This document shows, piece by piece, positions 5,910-8,254 of a stretch of 8,254 nucleotides of DNA. Position 1 is the stretch's first letter. Each line of letters starts with the position of its first letter. This DNA comes from Zymomonas sp. (lineage in GTDB: Bacteria; Pseudomonadota; Alphaproteobacteria; Sphingomonadales; Sphingomonadaceae). The position numbers and the translations under genes were made by a program. The notes below the pieces were generated by a model. It searched no databases and was not told the DNA's origin. It worked only from the letters and a program-made list of their open reading frames with translations. Where the stretch lies: NCBI GenBank assembly GCA_027489105.1, contig JAIYAJ010000199.1:1-8254 (forward strand). The letters are read 5' to 3'.

Positions 5910-6341
5910 CTATGCGGCGATCAGATCGGCCTTTGCCCCTTCCGGGAGGGAGGACACCGGAAGGGGCGCCGGGCCGCCGCCGGCGCCTGCCGGCGCCGCG
6001 GAACTGGATCGAACAATGACGGTGCACAGGCCGGGCGGAACGCGCAGATACCGGCGCGCGCTCACGGCCTCGTTGTGCTTGTCGTCGTCGGTCAGGCCGA
6101 CCTTCACCAGAAGGTCCTCGACAGCCTTGATGCGATTGCTGATGTCGCCGGCGCCGCACGGCACCAGGATCGCCAGCTCGTAGGGCCCGCGCACCGGCGT
6201 CAGCTGCAGCGCGCGAAGCTGCGCCTCGGCAACATGGCGCCACTCGACATAGGCTCGCGTCTTGGCGCGGCCGTGAGCGATGTTCTTGAACAGCTTGTTC
6301 GCCGACGGCGGCAGCGGAAGGGTGACCTCGAAACCGCTCAT
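5910..6341 (-). CDS. rusA: RusA-family Holliday junction resolvase
   Basis: A 143-aa RusA-type endonuclease, which as a dimer cuts Holliday junctions in recombination or replication intermediates. The N-terminus (LPLPPSANKLFKN) is the family's opening motif. The acidic motif is GDISNRIKAVEDLL at about 65-78, with Asp66, Asn69, Lys72 and Asp76, followed by GLTDDDKHN with the third carboxylate at Asp85-87. E. coli RusA has DxDN where this has DISN, so the second Asp is Ser68. The last 30 residues are Ala/Gly/Pro-rich and encoded by highly structured DNA. The start at 6341 is preferred over the upstream ATG at 6506, because GGGAGGG precedes it and it overlaps the upstream stop as ATGA. It is the first recombination gene of the leftward operon. 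Confidence 0.88.
   Translation of the reverse strand: MSGFEVTLPLPPSANKLFKNIAHGRAKTRAYVEWRHVAEAQLRALQLTPVRGPYELAILVPCGAGDISNRIKAVEDLLVKVGLTDDDKHNEAVSARRYLRVPPGLCTVIVRSSSAAPAGAGGGPAPLPVSSLPEGAKADLIAA
5936..5966. repeat. 10-bp perfect inverted repeat in the rusA 3' end
   Basis: CCCCTTCCGG (5936-5945) and CCGGAAGGGG (5957-5966) with an 11-nt loop; G5935 and C5967 extend it to 11 bp. It lies inside the RusA coding sequence near its end. The neighbouring 5967-6000 stretch is also palindromic (repeated GCCGGCGCC). The messenger would be strongly folded here, which may protect the 3' end or slow ribosomes before the Sak4-like gene. Confidence 0.55.
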
Positions 6342-6352
6342 GCCGCCCTCCC
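6338..6352. repeat. Gene-junction repeat, copy 1
   Basis: TCATGCCGCCCTCCC on the plus strand; read on the minus strand it encodes the GRAA-stop end of one gene, the Shine-Dalgarno, and the ATGA start of rusA. It matches copy 2 at 6670-6684 with one mismatch in 15. Confidence 0.6.
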
Positions 6353-6673
6353 TTGATCCAAGGTGTTGAGGCGGGCAGTCTCCAACTCCACTGCTGTCAG
6401 GGAGTAATGACGATATGACCCCGATGAAGCCCGGGCTTGCAAAGCGCGCCCTGGAGGAAAATCTTGCTCGCTTCGTGAACACGAAGACCGACCCGATGCA
6501 GCACAATCTGCATGTGGCGCTGATCCAGATTGCTCAGTACGTGGAAGCGGTGCATCGGGAGCAACAAGATCAACGACAGCTTCTAGAGCAGATTCTAGCC
6601 GCTGCGCGTCGGTAGCGGTCATCCGCACCATGACGTCTTCAAGCCTAGACGCGAAAGCGGGAATGAAAGTCAT
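6338..6673 (-). CDS. Doubtful 111-aa ORF coupled to its neighbours, middle part antisense to a better gene
   Basis: This frame is joined by ATGA overlaps to both the Cro-like gene (6670-6673) and rusA (6338-6341), and both junctions have GGGAGGGC before the start, which argues that it is translated. Its two ends look coding: MTFIPAFASRLEDVMVRMTATDAQR with G/C third positions, and LTAVELETARLNTLDQGRAA. The middle (roughly 6385-6600) reads as a Ser/Cys/Arg/His-rich string with mostly A/T third positions, unlike the rest of the window, and lies opposite the plausible plus-strand gene 6415-6615. It may be a genuine short gene, a remnant interrupted by that gene, or an accidental frame kept open for coupling. 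No family is recognised. Confidence 0.4.
   Translation of the reverse strand: MTFIPAFASRLEDVMVRMTATDAQRLESALEAVVDLVAPDAPLPRTEQSGSAPHADCAASGRSSCSRSEQDFPPGRALQARASSGSYRHYSLTAVELETARLNTLDQGRAA
6415..6615 (+). CDS. Small antisense-nested phage gene, helical protein
   Basis: A 66-aa protein, MTPMKPGLAKRALEENLARF then VNTKTDPMQHNLHVALIQIAQYVEAV, ending in a Gln-rich helix EQQDQRQLLEQILAAARR. It looks like a folded helical protein, with an amphipathic pattern and no low-complexity runs. About two thirds of its codons end in G or C (my count), clearly better than the opposing frame over the same bases. GGGAG lies 10 nt before the ATG. It is the only plus-strand gene inside the leftward operon, so it would need its own promoter, which I cannot identify. 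Function unknown; a small regulator or anti-host protein would fit. The alternative is that the minus-strand ORF is the real gene. Confidence 0.55.
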   Translation: MTPMKPGLAKRALEENLARFVNTKTDPMQHNLHVALIQIAQYVEAVHREQQDQRQLLEQILAAARR

Positions 6674-6684
6674 GCTGCCCTCCC
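6670..6684. repeat. Gene-junction repeat, copy 2
   Basis: TCATGCTGCCCTCCC on the plus strand, one mismatch from 6338-6352. On the minus strand it forms the GRAA-stop of the Cro-like protein, the Shine-Dalgarno and the ATGA start of the next ORF. The two copies therefore bound the 6338-6673 frame exactly. Confidence 0.6.
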
Positions 6685-6909
6685 GTTAACCGTCTGGTAA
6701 GGTTCCGTTTGCGCTGCGACGTCCCGCACGAAATCGTTGGCGGTCACGTAACCTTCGGTTTCCGTCGCCATGCGTTCAAAAAATCCACGGTCAGGCCATT
6801 GCTCTCCGCGCTCGATGCGGGACAGCGAGCCGACCGACACGCCTAGGCGATCCGCCATCGTCTCGATGGTGATGCCCCGGTTTTTGCGCCATGTGCGAAG
6901 TGCGTTCAT
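6670..6909 (-). CDS. Cro-like XRE-family repressor, first gene of the leftward operon
   Basis: A 79-aa helix-turn-helix XRE protein. Residues 5-45 (LRTWRKNRGITIETMADRLG then VSVGSLSRIERGEQWPDRG) form the four-helix core, with recognition helix SVGSLSRIE at 25-33. The C-terminal part (GYVTANDFVRDV) is short, with no dimerisation or peptidase domain. It lies divergent from the CI-like gene and directly downstream of a leftward CTTGACA-type promoter, the position of Cro in lambdoid phages. No Shine-Dalgarno is seen before the ATG. The promoter's implied transcription start falls on or next to the ATG, so a leaderless message is possible. It overlaps the next ORF by ATGA. The recognition helix is nearly the same as that of the CI-like protein, which implies shared operators. 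Confidence 0.88.
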   Translation of the reverse strand: MNALRTWRKNRGITIETMADRLGVSVGSLSRIERGEQWPDRGFFERMATETEGYVTANDFVRDVAAQTEPYQTVNGRAA

Positions 6910-6922
6910 GGCGCCACTTTCT

Positions 6923-6934
6923 GCTAGACGTAAT
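6923..6934 (-). promoter_or_regulatory. Operator site L1
   Basis: ATTACGTCTAGC on the minus strand, inside the promoter spacer. It is one of six related 12-bp sites with consensus TTyACGnyTrrC. Its start lies 17 bp from that of L2. Confidence 0.6.
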
Positions 6935-6939
6935 TTTCT

Positions 6940-6951
6940 GTCAAGCGGAAA
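6940..6951 (-). promoter_or_regulatory. Operator site L2 overlapping the leftward -35
   Basis: TTTCCGCTTGAC on the minus strand, one mismatch from R2. It includes most of the -35 hexamer, so binding would block polymerase. It abuts L3 head to head. Confidence 0.55.
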
Positions 6952-6963
6952 TTCACGCCTAGC
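6952..6963 (+). promoter_or_regulatory. Operator site L3, facing the repressor gene
   Basis: TTCACGCCTAGC, identical over 12 bp to R1 at 7329-7340. It points the opposite way to L1 and L2 and forms a 24-bp imperfect dyad with L2. It lies about 40-50 bp upstream of the CI-like start and could serve autoregulation. Confidence 0.6.
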
Positions 6964-7001
6964 GACGGCGACTGAATTTTGGTGCGCTGGTACCGTTTGA
7001 T
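6964..7001 (+). promoter_or_regulatory. Leader/promoter stretch of the CI-like gene without a Shine-Dalgarno
   Basis: No AGGAG-like element lies before the ATG at 7002. A TACCGT hexamer (6991-6996) keeps the critical T, A and last T of a -10 box and would place transcription at or beside 7002, giving a leaderless message as for lambda cI from PRM. No good -35 is seen, which would fit a promoter needing activation. Confidence 0.3.
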
Positions 7002-7328
7002 ATGCCCAAGCGCGTCACCCCAGCCGATCCGCGCCGCCGCCATTTCATTCGAAGCTGGCGGAAGCATCGCGGCTACACCCAGGGCCAGCTCGCAGAAATG
7101 GTTGGCACCTCTGTCGGCAACTTGTCTCGGATCGAGACTTTCCAGCAGCCATACACCGAAGATCTGTTGGATTTACTGGCTGATGCGCTGATGACGGACA
7201 AGGCATCGCTCATCATGCGCGATCCATCGCAGCCGGAGGCGATCTGGAGCATCTGGGAGCAAGCATCCCCTGGACAGCGAGCGCAAATCATTGAAGTGGC
7301 AAAGGCTTTGATGAAAACCGGAACATAG
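7002..7328 (+). CDS. CI-like XRE-family repressor (short form, no peptidase domain)
   Basis: A 108-aa XRE protein. The HTH spans about residues 14-66: FIRSWRKHRGYTQGQLAEMVG, recognition helix SVGNLSRIE (37-45), then YTEDLLDLLADAL. The C-terminal part (EAIWSIWEQASPGQRAQIIEVAKALMK) is a short helical segment, probably for oligomerisation. It lacks the LexA/CI-type Ser-Lys peptidase domain, so induction would have to work without RecA-stimulated self-cleavage, for example through an antirepressor. The gene is flanked on both sides by inverted copies of a promoter/operator block, which makes it the likely immunity repressor. The start at 7002 is the only ATG giving the full HTH, despite lacking a ribosome-binding site. 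The stop codon lies directly against operator R1, so the gene is tightly framed by its control sites. Confidence 0.88.
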   Translation: MPKRVTPADPRRRHFIRSWRKHRGYTQGQLAEMVGTSVGNLSRIETFQQPYTEDLLDLLADALMTDKASLIMRDPSQPEAIWSIWEQASPGQRAQIIEVAKALMKTGT

Positions 7329-7340
7329 TTCACGCCTAGC
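7329..7340 (+). promoter_or_regulatory. Operator site R1
   Basis: TTCACGCCTAGC, identical to L3. It starts the base after the CI-like stop codon and is the first of three direct repeats at an exact 17-bp period (7329, 7346, 7363). Confidence 0.65.
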
Positions 7341-7345
7341 TCAAA

Positions 7346-7357
7346 TTTACGCTTGAC
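7346..7357 (+). promoter_or_regulatory. Operator site R2 overlapping the rightward -35
   Basis: TTTACGCTTGAC, the middle of the three 17-bp-spaced direct repeats; its last bases are part of the -35. Confidence 0.6.
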
Positions 7358-7362
7358 AGAAA

Positions 7363-7374
7363 TTTACGGCTAGC
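7363..7374 (+). promoter_or_regulatory. Operator site R3 in the promoter spacer
   Basis: TTTACGGCTAGC, the third direct repeat, lying between the -35 and -10 hexamers and equivalent in position to L1. Confidence 0.6.
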
Positions 7375-7396
7375 AGAAAGTCCGTCTCACCCAACC

Positions 7397-7408
7397 GGGA
7401 GAGACGAG
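7397..7408 (+). promoter_or_regulatory. Shared leader motif before the 102-aa gene (plus strand)
   Basis: GGGAGAGACGAG directly precedes the ATG at 7409. It repeats the GGAGAGACGA core of the leftward-operon leaders although this gene is on the opposite strand and in another transcript. Confidence 0.7.
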
Positions 7409-7717
7409 ATGACCAATCCCCTGCACAACCTGTCCGGCGCCCAGATCGCGGACGAATACGGCAGCCTCAAAGCCCAGATCGATGCCATCGGCGAGCGCAT
7501 CGACGCGCTCAAGGCCGAGCTTGTGGCCCGCGGCGCCGACCGCGTCGAAGGCCAGACCTTCACGCTCACGATCTCCAAGCAGACCTCGACTCGCCTCGAC
7601 ACGACGGCGCTCAAGGCTGCGCTCGGCGCCGACATCTGCGCCGAATACGAGAAGACCAGCGAGTCCATCGTCGTCCGCGTGAAGCCGACGGCCGTCTTCG
7701 GCCAGCAGGCGGCGTGA
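7409..7717 (+). CDS. Small coiled-coil phage early protein
   Basis: A 102-aa protein. Residues 8-42 (LSGAQIADEYGSLKAQIDAIGERIDALKAELVARG) form a probable coiled coil. A beta region follows (EGQTFTLTISKQTSTRLD), then a helix (TTALKAALGADICAEY), and SESIVVRVKPTAVFG at the end. Helix-then-beta early proteins of this sort occur in alphaproteobacterial phages, with some likeness in plan to Gp157-type proteins, but I would not assign a family. It is the first gene behind the rightward promoter and should be repressed by the CI-like protein, so it is an early lytic gene. The start is fixed by the GGGAGAGACGAG leader. The stop codon supplies part of the next gene's ribosome site (TGAGGCGGAC). Confidence 0.8.
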   Translation: MTNPLHNLSGAQIADEYGSLKAQIDAIGERIDALKAELVARGADRVEGQTFTLTISKQTSTRLDTTALKAALGADICAEYEKTSESIVVRVKPTAVFGQQAA

Positions 7718-7724
7718 GGCGGAC

Positions 7725-8254
7725 ATGGCAACCAAGCGCAAATCGGCCAAGGCCGCACCGGTGACCGCCGAGGCCCTGCCTTCCGTCACGTCCATCAAGG
7801 GCTTCGACAAGGACCTGTCCTGCCGTGGCTTCAAATTCGAAGTCGGCAAGACCTACGAGCACACAGGGAAGGTGGAGGCCTGCGAAGGTGGCTTCCATGC
7901 CTGCCCCGTCGATCAGCACCCGCTTTCGGTCTTCGAATTCTACGGCCCCGCCGGCAATCGCTTTGCGTTGGTGACGCAGTCCGGGGAGCGGAGCGCGCAG
8001 GGCACGAAGCTCGCGTCGGCGAAAATCACCATCGATGTCGAGTTGTCGCTTGGCGACCTGGTGAAGCGAACCTGGGATTTCGTTTGGTCGCGGGCCAAGC
8101 TTGAGGCTGGCACGCAGGCCACCGGCTACCAGGGCGCGGCCTCTGCCACCGGCTACCAGGGCGCGGCCTCTGCCACCGGCGACTATGGCGCGGCCTCTGC
8201 CACCGGCGACTATGGCGCGGCCTCTGCCACCGGCGACTATGGCGCGGCCTCTGC
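7725..8254 (+). CDS. DUF7666-type protein entering a 9-residue repeat region (3' end outside window)
   Basis: Partial gene; 176 codons are visible. After a basic N-terminus (MATKRKSAKA), residues 22-112 carry the pattern TSIKGFDKDLSCRGFKFEVGK, VEACEGGFHACPVDQHPLSVFEFYG, then KITIDVELSLGDLV. I recognise this as the DUF7666 domain found in phage and bacterial proteins; its function is unknown. It has paired Cys (33, 53, 60) and a GFHAC motif. From residue 132 it enters tandem 9-residue repeats (ATGYQGAAS twice, then ATGDYGAAS), which in such proteins probably form a regular beta solenoid. The start at 7725 follows GAGGCGG and sits 7 nt after the upstream stop. As the second gene of the rightward early operon, it is probably co-repressed. 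Total length cannot be known here. Confidence 0.8.
   Translation, partial: MATKRKSAKAAPVTAEALPSVTSIKGFDKDLSCRGFKFEVGKTYEHTGKVEACEGGFHACPVDQHPLSVFEFYGPAGNRFALVTQSGERSAQGTKLASAKITIDVELSLGDLVKRTWDFVWSRAKLEAGTQATGYQGAASATGYQGAASATGDYGAASATGDYGAASATGDYGAAS
8118..8254 (+). repeat. 27-nt in-frame tandem repeat, five copies then cut by the window end
   Basis: Copies start at 8118, 8145, 8172, 8199 and 8226, with two further bases of a sixth. The unit is GCCACCGGC-NNNNNN-GGCGCGGCCTCT. The first two copies have TACCAG (Tyr-Gln) in the variable slot and the next three GACTAT (Asp-Tyr). Outside the slot the copies are identical at the DNA level, pointing to recent expansion or gene conversion. Confidence 0.95.

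Larger units (their letters stand above)
6916..6953 (-). promoter_or_regulatory. Leftward promoter/operator block (PL-like), inverted copy of 7344-7381
   Basis: Read on the minus strand the block holds TTGACA (6944-6939), a 17-nt spacer and a weak -10 GAAAGT (6921-6916). It matches the reverse complement of 7344-7381 with 3 mismatches over 38 nt, and the match stops at the end of the -10 hexamer, as expected of a promoter/operator unit. Operator sites L1 and L2 overlap the spacer and the -35. It should drive the Cro-like gene and the recombination/integration operon. Confidence 0.7.
7344..7381 (+). promoter_or_regulatory. Rightward promoter/operator block (PR-like), inverted copy of 6916-6953
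   Basis: It contains TTGACA (7353-7358), a 17-nt spacer and -10 GAAAGT (7376-7381), the same hexamers as the leftward block. The predicted start near 7388 gives a leader of about 20 nt that includes the ribosome site of the 7409 gene. Operators R2 and R3 overlap the -35 and the spacer. Confidence 0.7.

Noticed and set aside
6645..6656. Possible extra operator (TTCGCGTCTAGG on the minus strand)
   Set aside because: Only 9 of 12 positions match, and it is not linked to a promoter.
6838..6847. Possible extra operator (CACGCCTAGG) inside the Cro-like gene
   Set aside because: Matches 9 of 12 positions but encodes conserved HTH residues, and it lacks the TT start and the 17-bp phasing.
8118..8254. 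CRISPR-like array
   Set aside because: The 27-nt units abut directly with no spacers and are in frame with the coding sequence, so this is a protein tandem repeat.

Overview
The window looks like the early (immunity, recombination and integration) region of a temperate phage or prophage in a high-GC alphaproteobacterium, probably Hyphomicrobiales. Support for the host comes from the strong G/C third-position bias, CTTGAC-type -35 hexamers, and small proteins of the kind common in prophages of that order. No host genes or tRNAs are visible, so the genus is left open.

Layout. A leftward operon runs from about 6909 down to 42. It starts with a Cro-like XRE repressor and continues through a small ORF, a RusA-type resolvase, a Sak4-like RecA-fold ATPase, a 107-aa unknown protein, a DUF669 (probable SSB-like) protein, a PD-(D/E)XK exonuclease with iron-sulfur-type cysteines, three small unknown proteins, a double-HTH protein, a 61-aa protein and a tyrosine integrase. 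Most junctions downstream of the exonuclease overlap by 8-26 nt, and two near the head of the operon overlap by ATGA. A rightward block holds a CI-like XRE repressor (7002-7328), a 102-aa coiled-coil protein, and a DUF7666-type protein that enters a 27-nt tandem repeat and is cut by the window end.

Control region. The CI-like gene is flanked by two inverted copies of a 38-nt promoter/operator block (6916-6953 and 7344-7381, 3 mismatches). They fire outward, left into the cro/recombination operon and right into 7409 onward. Together the two regions carry six copies of an asymmetric 12-bp site, with a 17-bp period within promoters. The two XRE proteins have almost identical recognition helices. 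This is the logic of lambda OL-cI-OR built from an asymmetric, phased operator.

Other signals. Seven genes on both strands share a GGAGAGACGA-type leader directly before the start codon, resembling the start-associated sequences of some mycobacteriophages. A small plus-strand gene (6415-6615) appears nested antisense inside a minus-strand ORF that is bounded by a 15-nt junction repeat. Several strong hairpins lie in or beside the operon genes.
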